The notes below the pieces were generated by a model. It was not told the DNA's origin and ran no database searches. It saw nothing but the letters and a program-made list of their open reading frames with translations. Made by a program: the position numbers and the translations under genes. A DNA stretch of 64,000 nucleotides. Origin: Owenia fusiformis. Its lineage: Eukaryota; Annelida; Polychaeta; Sabellida; Oweniidae. Of the stretch, positions 23,150-36,219 are shown piece by piece (positions within the stretch are counted from its first letter, which is position 1; each line of letters starts with the position of its first letter). The stretch spans positions 51,851,885 through 51,915,884 of the forward strand of contig CAIIXF020000001.1 of assembly GCA_903813345.2 (NCBI GenBank), given 5' to 3'.

Positions 23150-26100
23150 CAATATAGTAAAAGGTTTTATACTAATAGTCTTACACAGGATAAATGAGAA
23201 ATGTGTGGTCTTATAATACTCCAAATTGAAAATAAAACTGTCAAAAATTGTCCGCGATACACTGTCTGGTCCTCTTACGTTTGAAACCACTTTCTGGATA
23301 GGTCAGCAAAATAAATAGCTCGAGACTATAACAGACCACACATTTACAGAAATTACAGGCATAGAACCCCCTCTCCCAAAATTCAATTCAGGCTTAGGTT
23401 ATGTAATTCAATTGTCTTCATTTGTAAAATGTGTGTGTCCAAAATATAGTCAATGTAGGCATGTCCTTTGAAATATGCTCTTCATGATCGATTCACTAAT
23501 GTAAGCTCCAATCAGGTTATAGTAAATATTGTCATTTTGTGAGTGATCTTCATATATACTTGCTGTTTATTCTCATTACACTGTTACAGCATGAAAAGGT
23601 AAGAACATTTTTAGTAGGAGTTTTTCTGCGTTCAGAACTTTGGTGCATCACGGGCATTGCATCACTGAACTTGCAGAATTATCTGATTTATAATCATAAA
23701 TTAGATCAAATAGACATTACGGAAAAAAATTAACTAAAAATTTCGAGTGCTCTCAAATTGCCGGAGAAGGTGGGTTCGTATTATTTTAGGCAAGATTTGA
23801 AAAAGCCTTCAGGCTTCGGGCCTGGATCATGTGATGGGAGCAGGAAGAAATGCTTTGACAGAAAGTGCTTGTTAATGAACAACAATATAGTCCATTAGCA
23901 ATGCCAAATATGCAACATGCGAGAAAAATGTGATAATCACAAAATACAGCACTCCGGCCAATTAGATGGAAATCAACATTTTGCATGCAAGTTTGCATCT
24001 TAATATATGACACGCATTTGTCAATGTAGAAATTAAAATGGCACATTGCGAAATTTTAATAGCCCTCATAATAGACTATAAGTGCACTTGTCTGGAAAGG
24101 TGAGACTTGATCTGAAACAGCGCTAAATCTATATGCCATAAGCAAATAGGATGTCACTTGAAGTTTCGCACTTAAATACAAAGCACATTTTTGAACACGT
24201 GGCTCGAAATGTTTTATAATTTAAAGACATGACTCATTTTACTGGAAATATTTGTGTTATGTTTACATTGCTAATAAAGTAGAGGGTCCATTTATAACTA
24301 GAGGAGAAAGGTGCGTCTTCGATAGAAAGGAAATGTCTGGGACAACAAGTCACTTAATAAATCGTATTGTTCTGCTAATATAGCTGAGACCTAACATAAT
24401 GATGGTCTCAGTAATATAGTTAGTTTCCCAAGTTTATTCTGTTTCTCAAAACCGATGCATTGACACAGATCTCGACTGTCACTCATGATAACGTTCATTT
24501 TGGACGATATGTAAGCGTATTGTGTACCCTGAGCGCAGATAGAGATTTAACTGAAAGTAGTGAAGTTGAACGAATGGATATTATCATAGGCAAAGGTCGA
24601 TAGAAATATTAATTTTAAATAAAGATGGCATGGTAATCGATCTGTGTTTATCTATGTTTATCTGAGATAATACTTGACTTCTTTTTGTGCTGCCATCTTT
24701 ATATCGGCCCAGAACCTATGGATATTATAGCATAAGTGCCAAATTGAGTGATGCAAGCTAAAAATAAACGCAGTTAGAAAAAGGAACGATGAGAAATTGT
24801 ATCAATATCCAAAGTAATGATCGAACGAACAGATAAACCATGTTCAACCCCCTCCCTTTCAAAGGGTTTGTTATTCGTATACAAGTGCAATGTATCTGTG
24901 AAGAATGCAATGCATAAAATAAAACTAACAGGATAGAAAGATGGTAGTGTGCTCGTTTTGTCAAAGAAGGATATCAAAACAAAACGATCGCACTGCCATC
25001 CTTTTGTAGTCTACTAAACGTTTTTAATTCTATGGATGTCATACGATTTTTTGATTTATTTTGTACAGATCAATAAATCATATCAAAGTAATCAAAACGT
25101 TTTAAGATTATTTCAAGATGTTTTTCACTTACTTTACTTTATTACGGAGAGCTTTAAGTTATCCCAAGAAAAGGGAAGCCCCTCGCTTCAATAACATGAA
25201 TTTTCATGAAAAGTTAGCTGGTTAAATACATTCTGCAATATTTATGGTAGCAAAATATGTTCAACCATAATTTCACATCATTCCTGATCATCCATTTACA
25301 TTCTATTTTTATATTTAAATCATATGTAATGGTACTTATTGCCCTTAGTGTCAATCACCTGACTGCATTTAAGATGTCATCCACAAGGTGATCAGGGTGA
25401 CCCGTCTTTGGTCTTCCAGATCGCTAAAGGATTCAGTACCCTCTCATCACCTCCACTAAACTTGTACAATCTCTAAAAGATTGCCTTGAAAAGGCCTTAT
25501 ATTTCCATGTGTATCTTTAATTTTTATTACAACAGCCTTCCTTGTGTCTCCAGTTGCTACCAATTATACTCTAACAATTCTTTGTTTTACCGGTACTACG
25601 ATACATTTCTTGGATGCGTGTGAATCTTAGAGTCTGACTCACTTTCCGACTCTCTGTGACTCACTGTTCTAAAAAAATTTACTGTGATACAGCACAATTT
25701 GCTGCTGAATTTAGAACTCACCAGCATATGAATGGACATATGGAATGATTTTGCATTTTATAGATCCAACATGTGTGTTGAGTCATAAACATGAAATCAA
25801 ACAGAAATGATAACAATATTCAATTATCATTCAAAAGTGGATTCCGCCTATGCTTACCTAGTTACCATGGTTACGCATACCTGAAATAATATTGAATGCA
25901 GTTAAATAAGGATACCTAGTAGATAATTGAATGGGCTATTTAAGTCTGTGAAAAGATTAGACTGATTGAGTGACGTTAGGTATGCCTATAAAATTTATTA
26001 CTTTTGAATCACCCCTCGTATTAATGATCCTTTTGTCCCAATTATCTTTGCATGTCATATTTCTGTTATTTTAGATACACTCACAGCCATTGACTACTTA

Positions 26101-26680
26101 AACATATTTAACATAAGGCACATATTGACAGCTTGTTAAGCTACCTTACCTACAAACACACAAGTCGACCCTACAAATTAAAGTACTTAAAAACAAATTA
26201 CAGATATAAATACCGATAGAATATCCCATTAATCGTATCGATTAGAATCATTTTCATTTTCTTTCTTGTTTATATTTTATATGATTATGTGATAGGTGGA
26301 GACACTTCTCTCTATCTATATATATATATAACACATTCAGCTCCATAAATACACTTCCACCCACCTATTACCATTATAGTTATAAATAGTTATAAATAAT
26401 TGTTTGATCAGAAAATAGCTTGGGAATTTGCATAAAAATGTATGCTTTTGTGATGACAATCTTGAAAACAACTATAATGTAGGAGTTATTAAAATAGCAT
26501 GGAATCAACCAGGATTATATATCTCAATAAAATGAAATTCGTAAGTAATTTAGCTTTAAATTAATAGAAATTGATTTAATTTTGTGAGAAGATATGATTT
26601 GATACTCTTCATTGATTGACCAATGAAATGCGATGTTCATGTACATGTTCCAAATTTCAAAATAAGTTCCCGATGAGTTC
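23150..26680. other. Intergenic, no gene recognised
   Basis: No convincing coding sequence. There is a short inverted repeat at 24936-25003 (AAAGATGGTAGTGTGCTCGT arm against the complement of AACGATCGCACTGCCATCCT) and an (AT)n run near 26317-26331. Short frames on both strands lack conservation or motifs. Confidence 0.5.
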
Positions 26681-27010
26681 TTAAAGTCCCCATGTAAAGT
26701 TTGAAAATAAGTTTTTACCATTCATTTATTCATTTTAATAAAAATATTTTGAAAAAAGTTGTCAACTTTTCATTACATTTTTAATCATTAAATATCCCAC
26801 TATATTGTGCAAAAAACATTATCTTTTTAACACCAATAGCAATGCGAAGACAGAATAAATGAGTGATTGCAAAAGCTCACCATGTGAGTTAATGGCACAC
26901 TATTCCATAAAATGTCAAATCTAATGTGCCACGTCAATGTTTTAGCATGTTAAAAATATTTTGCAACCGAAGAGACCCCATCGTGACATCACTCAGGTGG
27001 CAAAAAGTTT
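26680..27010 (+). repeat. Dispersed repeat, copy 1 of a pair flanking the Cys-rich gene
   Basis: It contains CTTAAAGTCCC, GTTTGAAAATAAGTTTTTAC, CTTTTTAACACC, TCAATGTTTTAGCAT, and ends in CTCAGGTGGCAAAAAG. The same order of blocks occurs at 35820-36190 in the same orientation. No ORF. Confidence 0.6.
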
Positions 27011-27772
27011 TTGAAAAATTGAATTGAATTGTTGATTGTCTCTGAAATATTTTTATGCATCAATGATTACATTTTTGCTTATTTATGTACCAATTTCTTA
27101 TTTTTTCGGCATAAATACGTGCGGATGAATGCTATGTATTGGTGTAAATTATCGTTTATTTAAAAGTTAGTTTTAAATAAATTCACGATTTTTTGAACAA
27201 AAAGTCCTTCAAAAACCACTTTTTGAAATAAAAAAAAGTTTCACATATCACACTTTATGCTATTTCAAATGAATTAGTTTCAAATAATACCATTGCAAAT
27301 ACCATTTGTTCCACTTTGCAATATAAAATACATCAGTCATTACAAAGTAGGTGAATTTATCCTATGCCAAGTAAAGTTTTAGGGAGATAAGTTGGTAAGA
27401 TATATCTCGTATCCTGATTTTGAGGTTTCTATATCCAGAACCTCCATATCTCCCGCCATATCTCCCGCTTCGGTGCATATCTTCCCGCTTCCGGTAAGTA
27501 TTAGAAATGCAATAAAATGACTTTGCATATGAATGATTTGTTTCTACACCTTGTACTATTAAAATGGCCATATGCCCCTGAAAACTCTACTTGGTATAGG
27601 ATAAAGCAGTTATGTACGGTCGGTTTGAATATTGGGTTCATCCCTCGTAAGATATGCACATCTACCTTCGGTCCCTACGGTCCCTCAGGTAGATATGCAT
27701 ATCTCCCTCTGGATATACCCCATATCCAAAACCTCCCAGTACATAACCCTTATATATTATATATATTTTCAG

Positions 27773-30700
27773 GTTATTCTATTTATCGCCTGTTTTATAC
27801 TAATACTTCGTCATGAAACCTGCACAGGAGTGGAGGCAGTAGTTGCACCTTACGTATGTAAAACACCTATGGGAAGATCAATCGATTTGTGAGTAAATAT
27901 GTGCAGGGTGGGCCAAAAAATGTCCACATTTTTGTTTTGCTACAACGTTGTTGATATTTTAGACAAATATACAAACTATATATCATTGGAAAGACAATTT
28001 AATTTCCAATAAGATGATATATGTCCATAGTATAATTGAGTATTTGTCTTACACTATCATTTCGATAACCAGGGGTCAAAATCATGATTTATCAATGGCT
28101 GAATACAGAATTCTAAGGACTGATCAGACAGATATCACCCCTGTGTCAGTATTATGAATATAATTATACTTCAAGAAGGTCAAAATTGTTAATTTATATA
28201 TCAAATGAAAGAAAATTGATTGACAAATGCGATACAGTTAGTTATTTTACCATTTTGATAGTTGGTATCGGTAATTTAGCCTAAATAATGAAGTGAAGTC
28301 TGTATCAAATAGTTGAATATTTACTGATTTTTAAGACATTTTTCAGATTATCACGAGCTGGGCAATAATTGTGTTGTACTTATATAACATCACTTAATTG
28401 ACATTTTAAATGGCACACAGTGCAATTATAGGCATCAGAAGAGGAAATAATGGAAATGTAATTCCATATCGTGGGACATGGCAAAATTTCAACTGAGTTT
28501 CTTTGAAAAACCTGAAGCAAATATCAATGTATCTAACAATCTAACTTCAACTACAATGCATAAAAATAAGGTCCATGATTATCTTACAAACAATAAAACT
28601 TAACTCCAATACTTTTTCTTTGTAATATGTAAAGACCTGATAGTATGCAATAGGCTCAAAACATAGCAAAATCTTGTTTTCGACAGTTACTACCTCACGA
28701 TACAGAAAATACCATGGAGTTAGCACGTTTTTTGGCCCACCTTGTATTTTGAAGTATTAATATACAAGTATGCACTGGTATATAATAAAAGTGGTATCGA
28801 TATGGTGAACTGAATTCAACAATATTTTTCTCTTAAACCAATCACTGAAAACATTCTGTAAAAAACACGGTATCTTATGTAATGCTGACTGATTGACAAC
28901 ACTTTAATGCGAAAATTATTTAGAAATATTTTATATAACTGTTTTTTTAAAACATTTTTTGTTTTTTTAGTGGAATTGTTTTTGCTCCTTTCTACCAATT
29001 TTCGAGAATGAAATAAAATGTCTTTATTATTAACATGTTTTTAGACCTCTTAATATTATAGTTATACAAAGGAATGTTTGGTTTTGGTCTGTCCCCAAAA
29101 TAGATAAAAATCAAGATAAACCTTTTATTTCATTAACAAAATACCACTCCTTTACGATTTTTGTCTTTTTGAAGTGAGATGTTGCACATTTCATTCACTC
29201 AATTAAAAAGCTTAACTGATTATATATCTTAATGTCTTAATTTATCAAATTGATTCTTAGATCAAAATACATATTTTTGTATAATTCATCGAACTTCACT
29301 AGTGCTGTTAATTTTATGGCATCATTTACACCATCAACTTCAATATACGCAAATTTCAAGGCCAACAGATTTATTCGTTCGCAAAAATGTCGTGAAGATT
29401 CTGATTCTAATCTCTTGAAAACATGAATACATAATTATCTTTAAGGTCCATGCTCCTTCAGAATACGATATTCAATGTTGAATGAGTTGATTGGACTAGA
29501 CATCCATTAAACATTTTCGTTATACACTTGCCTCAGGAGAATATTATACATTCCCGTTCCCATTTAAAAGATACACATCGTCAAGGCCAGCAATATTCAC
29601 AATCCAAGAAATCATTTGGCTCATCCTACTACGGGATTCTTTTGTTATTTTCCATTTTCATTGCTACTTTTGTTCTATTCTATACAAGTATTTAGAGCAA
29701 TACAAAGATTAGAACTAACAAACACGAGCCACAACGATTTTGATTACATTAAAACCTGTTTTAGTGAATACCTCTGTCTAGTGAACACTTGTCTCAAGTG
29801 GACACCCTTCCTCCGAACATACTCCACTGACTTCTGTATAAATTAGCTTCTCCGTAGTGAAACAATACCAACACCGAACGATTTTTCTTGGCAAAATATT
29901 CAATATAATATATATTCAATATATTCATATGATATGATAGGATATGGTACGATATGAAACGTCATCATCTCTCTTAGGTCTGATATTTGTTGTTTGGCAA
30001 TTGGTGCCAAATGTGCGACTGGTAGATGTTGCCGTGGAACGGAAGGGTACTGTCGATGCTGTGAGGTCAATGAGGAATTTGGAATAATCACTGACGCATG
30101 TCTTCCAAAAAATGGCGAATCGACTTGTAGAATGACCCGATCAACGGCCGACGATAACTGCCTTATGTGGCTCACAAGGAATTGGGTTGATCCTATCATC
30201 AATATGTAAGTGAGATTCAATTACTTCAAGAGTAGTTAGGAGAAGAAAATTCGCACAATTCAAGATACGAAGGTTGTCCCCCATGTTTTACAACTAAAGA
30301 AAAAAATGATTCATTTACAGAATTTGGCCACCATTCTGAAAAGCTGTAATTGAAGTAAAATTATAATAATGACTTGTCTGTCCCCGCTATGAAATAACAG
30401 ATATTTGGATTCAGGAATACTAACACATTGTAGATATTATCATATTATATGAATATTTGTACCTGAATCTGTGTAGTATTTTTCTTGCATTGTACTTTTC
30501 AGACAAAAATTCTGCTGTGACAGGATGAAAACGTTAAACGCCTGTACTGGAGAAAACTTAGTATGTCATTATACGAACACTGTTCCTTTTTGCAAATGTG
30601 GGCCGCGTCTCATTACGACCATTAGGGGGAAACTGGATCTAGAGACGGGATCTCTATACAAATACACTCCTATTGAAATCGTTGGATCTGTAGGTCTTTT

Positions 30701-33700
30701 AAAAGGAGATAGTTTCAATGCAGCAATACAGATGCTACATGAAAACAGTAAAAACAAATTTTGTTACTCAAAGCCAAATAGAAGAAGAAGCAAGCAATGG
30801 GAATGGATCGACGTGTATGTATGGTTTAAGAATTTAAGCCCTGGACTCATTGCATTATATTATGTGCTGAATGTAACTTTTTGCAAGGCGCAAGTTGGCA
30901 AAGCATCAATTTCAATCTTTAGATTCTAGTTGTCACCTTTATAACCATTCAATAAATGACCTTGAGTGTGGTGATTGGTAATATAATACACTGCAGTTAT
31001 ACGAAATACTTTGTTCAGATTGGCTGGAATCGGACAAAAACCTTGCCTAGCTATGTGTGAATTAACTATCCCAACAAACACTCCACCAGTGATCAGTTTA
31101 ATCACTCCGTCTGTATTTCAGATTCAAATGTAAATGTGCCAACGAATTGTCTCCGCTTAAAATATTACCTAAAATGTATTATAAGATTTCCTGAGCTCAA
31201 CCTTATCCATGCCTTTTGAAAGATATATACTAGTATGTATATGTGAAAGAAATGAACAAAAGCATCCCATTGTAGGAGTCAGAAGTGTTGTGAAATCCGT
31301 GGATTCACCTTCAAAGAAGGCTGTTGCACCAAGGGAAGTCATCCATTTTGCTATGACTGTGCCGATGATCGTAAAAGGAAAATAGGTCGGAAGGCGACGA
31401 AGAATAGATGCTGGTTGAAAGTTTCAAAGACTCTCAATTTCATTGATCCCAATTCAGAAGCGACGTTGGATGAGCCTGTGAAGAATTTGTAAGCACAAAT
31501 GTTGTTAAAAAGCTATGTTAGCTTTAAACAGTATCCTATATATAGTTAAAGATAATTTATGAAAGACAACACAAGATTATATTAGATTATAATATCAGAG
31601 ATATATTAACTTGCAGAGTCTGGCGAAACACTTGCGAGATATTGACATATATTTTCAAATAAATTATTTCCCATACCGGGTTGTTATTGTTTCTCATAAA
31701 TAAATTGATTCACTGGGTGAATGACACTTCCACAAGTTATTAACAATAAGCTCCACAAACAGTGGTATTTACCAGACTTCGTGATATCATGTGAGAAGAT
31801 GAGCTTGCTCGGCGGTTTCATGGCTATTAGGCACGGGACTGTATATTATGTAGCAAGCTCGGCGATCTGTTCAGTTGAACGTGGATCCTCAAATACGCAC
31901 GGGTTTTGAAGTCTGGCTAGTAACCGTGACAAAGATATTAATGATGTCAGTGATCATCATGTGGATGATTATCTTGACTGAAACTCGGTGTTGCACCTAA
32001 TTTCAATATTGAAAAAATCACTGAAAGAGTAAAATGTATGTCGAGGGTTTGTCATCGGTCCAAGTTTAATACTTTCCTTATATTAAACAAATGGGCAAAT
32101 CGACCGAACTATTAGTAGAGTTCAAAATTGTGAATTCGGCAATTTCTTTACTGGAGAAAGAAATTAAATCGCCCAATATGAAAAGTTTACTGAGACAAGC
32201 AAATACAATTTAGAGAATTATCGTTTATAAAAGAACATAAAGGTATTTCAAATCATAATTTTGCGAATCTTGTTTTCCAGCGCTTCACTTTGCTGTCATA
32301 TATTTAAATTCAAAATATGCCTTTCTAAAGAGAGATGGCCTTTCTGCAAGGAGGGGGAGGAGGAGGATTTCGATGACAGGCCGAAAAGCATGGGCGTTAC
32401 TCCAATTGCTAACTACATTGACATGCAGTAAGTAGTTTAGCAATTTCCTGCAAAATATACTACTCAAAAAAGTTAAAGACCCCCCCTGAACTCTATTTTT
32501 CTTAGCCTGAAACGAAAGAAAAACTGATAATGTAAATGGATATTGATATGCATTGACTCTATTCTCTATATTTCAGAAAATTTTCAATTTAATCTCCGTT
32601 ACGATAGGTCAAAATTGATGTCTTTAATGAATTTAAAAAATGGTAAATTCCATGTAAACCAAGCTCTTTACTTGGTGCATTCGACTCGATATCTTCGACT
32701 CGATTGACAATTAGGTAGGCATAAGTCCAGTTATTCCATGAAAAGCTCAAGGTATTAATATAAGGCGTTGATCTAGATTACCTATCTGTATTAGAGGTAT
32801 TAATCATTTTGTTCAATAAACGTTATATTTTGATAAATGTTTGCTAAATATGTAATTAATTGTTTCGCCGACGACATAAGTAGCTCGTTAAGTCCCAATA
32901 AAAAAGCTTTTTAGTTGATGGTATTTCAATTCAAATATAGATTTAATTCACCTGTTTTAGATTTGATGCCTGTTGTACTTAAAATAATTGACCTTGATTT
33001 GTCCAATTCAAAGGCACGTCGATATTATCAATTGTTCTGTTTAAGATATGACGCATGTTGTGCCCAGAAGAGCTGTAAGGCTCAATGCTGTTACTTGAAC
33101 AGACATCCCTTTTGTTCATGCTGCCCTTGCTCTGCTGCTGCCGACCGAGGTGATAGGCTCCAATCTAAATCCAAATTCTCCAGCATTAAAGTTACGAAAG
33201 CTGATTTAATCGGTGTCCAAAAACTGAAGTCTAACATATGTAAGCACAGGGAATATGTGTCAAATACAAAAGCAATAGATTTGCCGAACTATGTTGATTT
33301 GTAAGTATATGCCTTCAAAACTAATGAATCTGACAAAATTGATCTACGGTAAGCGTACGGCGGCCATAGCTTCCCCAGTTCGAGAAACATATGCAGCATG
33401 AAATATAGGGATAGGCAATACGATGTAGGTTGCTATATCGATTTTGTGAAGGTATGGCCCCCATACCCCCGCCGAAGAGCAAAGGTGACGATTTGGAGAT
33501 CTGCTAACTTACACTTGTTCATAAAACTTTCTGTAAGATCTCGAGAACAGGGAACGTTGGAAAACAAGACCGCTATGTATTCTCATGTGAGCTCTGTTCA
33601 AGTTAGGCCATATAGTTTACCATTTAGTCGTTTTCCAAGTGTCAATTCTCAAACATGATTCGATGCATATGTGATTTGTTCAAACCTAAGATTTCATTCT

Positions 33701-34433
33701 TTCAAAACTGCAGGGGTATATTTTGCTGTTCGTTGAGAAACTGCAAGGCTTGTGAACGCTCACGGGTTTTTCCCTTCTGCAAATGTAAAACGAGTGTCCG
33801 ACCTGATGTGAACACTGATGACAACTCCGATGACGATGGTTTCGCTGTTACTGAGGGAGATACTTTTGCAATTGGAGAGGACTCTGATGCTCTTCAGGCT
33901 GACATTCCCCGAGAAGCGAGCTGCTTTGTAAAAGTTGCCCCACCTGCTACGATATTAGAAAAGACCTGCACCGGGCGTCACTGTAAGAATTTCGACACAA
34001 TAAAGGAAATGTTCGATTCTCTCATGTAGTAAGTAATGCTATTCTTCCTTGCAGACTTACTGCTTAGACTTTTCCCAGATTCGAACTAAAACAGCCAACA
34101 ACTACTTTGCCAACCTACAAAGTTACGAATTGATATTCACTGATTTCGAAAATGTGGAAAGGGAAAAGGTGCATCAGTTCACAGTCTAGTGAAAGTAGGT
34201 CATGGTGACCTAATTTTGCATTTGTCAATTTTTCAACATTTTACTCCAGATCTGAAGAAATTTTTGATTTAGCTTTCTAAATTTGTGAAAGTATATTTTT
34301 ATTTTTAATTCTCTTATTGTCTTCCAGTTACCACTTTTGGTGCGACATGTTAAACTGCAACGTGTGTTGTTTAACTGGTTATAATCTGCCGCAACCTGCA
34401 TACTGCTGCTCTGGTGCCAGTATGTACATATGA
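27773..34433 (+). CDS. Cysteine-rich modular protein (8 exons assembled)
   Basis: Exons: 27773-27888, 29978-30205, 30503-30814, 31276-31488, 32281-32427, 33046-33300, 33714-34028, 34328-34433 (stop TGA). The coding total is 1692 bp, 563 residues, starting in phase 0; the exon with the ATG was not found. The first exon encodes a hydrophobic leader (VILFIACFILIL) then CTG..VC. Each of the six internal exons is a multiple of three (228, 312, 213, 147, 255, 315 bp), phase 2 at both ends, and opens with one CC module: CCLAIGAKC..YCRCC; CCDRMKTLNAC..PFCKC; CCEIRGF..PFCYDC; CCHIFKFKIC..PFC; CCAQKSC..PFCSCC; CCSLRNC..PFCKC. Variable polar tails follow. The last exon (106 bp) has FWCDMLNCNVCC..YCC. 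AATAAA lies at 34453-34458. I recognise no named domain. A secreted or surface disulphide-rich protein is inferred. The donor at 34029 (GTAAGT) was preferred to an in-phase GT at 34026. Confidence 0.7.
27904..28744. mobile_element. Non-autonomous TIR element in an intron of the Cys-rich gene
   Basis: It begins CAGGGTGGGCCAAAAAATGT and ends ACGTTTTTTGGCCCACCTTG, near-perfect inverted ends, followed by TA on the right. It is about 841 bp, with no transposase frame. CARGGTGG ends and the flanking TA suggest a mariner/IS630-type family. It sits 15 bp after the leader exon donor. Confidence 0.65.
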
Positions 34434-35135
34434 TCAAGATATGATCCCAGGAAATAAATGACAATATCGACATAACTTCCGTTCTTAAGACTCTCGAGAG
34501 TGATTCGCATGTGTAACATTAAAAGAAAATGTATGCGCAAATATTTTTACATCTTACTTTAACAGAGAAAAGCTAGGTACTGTATAATACTTGTTATTCA
34601 TTGAGACGTAGGATTTTGTGGAAGTTAATGTTCTGTCGTGATTTTTCAAAAGAATCTAGAAGACTGAACAAATTATACTGAAATTATGGCAGGTTTTACA
34701 TCTTCTCATACCCTGATAATGTAAAAAGGGTTGTTGTGAACTTGTGAAGGCCATTCTGAAATCACAAATTCAAATTAGAAGCCTCCATTAGATTTCTGTA
34801 TATGATTTTTAAATATTTGAATACCAAAACATGAATGACAATAAGTGAAGTCACTTTTGTTTAGTGTATGGCAGTTAAAGAAATACTAGTAATGAAAATA
34901 TTCAAGGATATTGTTAATTGCTCCTTCAATGTGAACATTTCGAATGACAGGATTTTTATCATGTATGTGTATCTATTATTTTGGGTAAGATACTATTTTA
35001 TTAAATCATGTTTACATAAGTCTTTCAAGTGCACCGTTTTCTGTCTTTTTAATTCGTGTACATTTGTTGCTATTTTCTAAGAACTTATTCAATAGCACCG
35101 CTTTAAAACCTATTTAATGTACTGGTTCGTATTTA

Positions 35136-35258
35136 GAGGTTATGTCACTACCTTGGCATACCCGGGGTTCATAGTAATAAGTGACCCGACCTTGGGAGGA
35201 CCATTGACCTATGAAAACCTCGGGCATTATACATATGCCACGATAGTGACATAACCTC
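35136..35258. mobile_element. Small foldback element
   Basis: GAGGTTATGTCACTACCTTG (from 35136) pairs with the complement ending in CACGATAGTGACATAACCTC at 35258. The centre contains CCCGGGG and CCTTGGGAGG. 34460-35820 otherwise shows no gene. Confidence 0.55.
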
Positions 35259-35819
35259 GTATATTCGGTATATACTCGTACTACATGTTTTTGCGCAAAA
35301 TTTGTAATTAGTCACGTTGTTTATTCATATGGTGACTCAATCGATCATAATTGTCGACTCAATGGATTGGAGATATACTTGTATATAGATTTTCCTAAAC
35401 TATCATTTTTAACGGATCTCTCATCACGTTGTACTCGTTTGACTGAAAATATATATTATGAAAACTATATCTTTATGCCCAGCATACAATGACAAGTGAA
35501 AATTAAAATAGTTTAGTGTCTGACAGTCTCACGAATAGTAACAAAAAACGTTTTAATTTGGACATTACTTTCTTGGAGCTTTGGGTTAGCTTAGTTATAA
35601 TTACATTATATTAGTTTATGTTGTGGTTTTTATCTTGTACAAAATATAGAATGTAATTTATTTTAATATATCTTTTATGTTTTTATACTGACATATCTAG
35701 CTGAATAATATTTGTCGTTCTATGTCAATTGCTTTGATTTGAAGTCATGTAATTAAATATGTTCACAATATTCACAATGTTCACCCATACGGATTATATA
35801 TGCATACGTTGTTAGAGAA

Positions 35820-36190
35820 CTTAAAGTCCCTGTGTAATGTTTGAAAATATGTTTTTATCATTCATTTACTATATGTCATGACTTTAAAAGTTGTTTTATT
35901 TAAGAGATATTTTGAAAAATAAATTTGAAAAAAGGTGTCAGCTTTTCATTTCTCAAATATTCAAATTTCCCGCCATTTTCCCAAAAAGTTGAAATTTTTG
36001 AATCATCAAAGATTAAACCATACATTTCAAAAAAGATTATCCTTTTAACACCTATGGAAAGATTGAACAAAGGACACACTATTTCAGTAATAAAATACCA
36101 TATCTAATGTCCCACTTCAATGTTTTAGCATATCAAAAATAGCTTACAACCTGAGTGATGTCATCGATGACTCACTTAGGTGGCAAAAAA
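35820..36190 (+). repeat. Dispersed repeat, copy 2 of a pair flanking the Cys-rich gene
   Basis: Same orientation and block order as 26680-27010 (CTTAAAGTCCC, GTTTGAAAATATGTTTTTAT, CCTTTTAACACC, TCAATGTTTTAGCAT, CTTAGGTGGCAAAAAAG). It abuts the palindromic element at 36220. Confidence 0.6.
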
Positions 36191-36219
36191 GATTTAGTAA
36201 AGATTTAGTAAAACTACAA

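Noticed and set aside
23786-24046. 86-codon Cys-containing minus-strand frame
   Set aside because: Cysteines do not follow the CC..PFCxC pattern, it is on the opposite strand from the Cys-rich genes, and it has no supporting context.
29616-29846. Frame with a hydrophobic start between leader exon and first Cys module
   Set aside because: It starts at TTG, has no CC module, no good donor in phase 2, and would break the phase pattern of the neighbouring exons.
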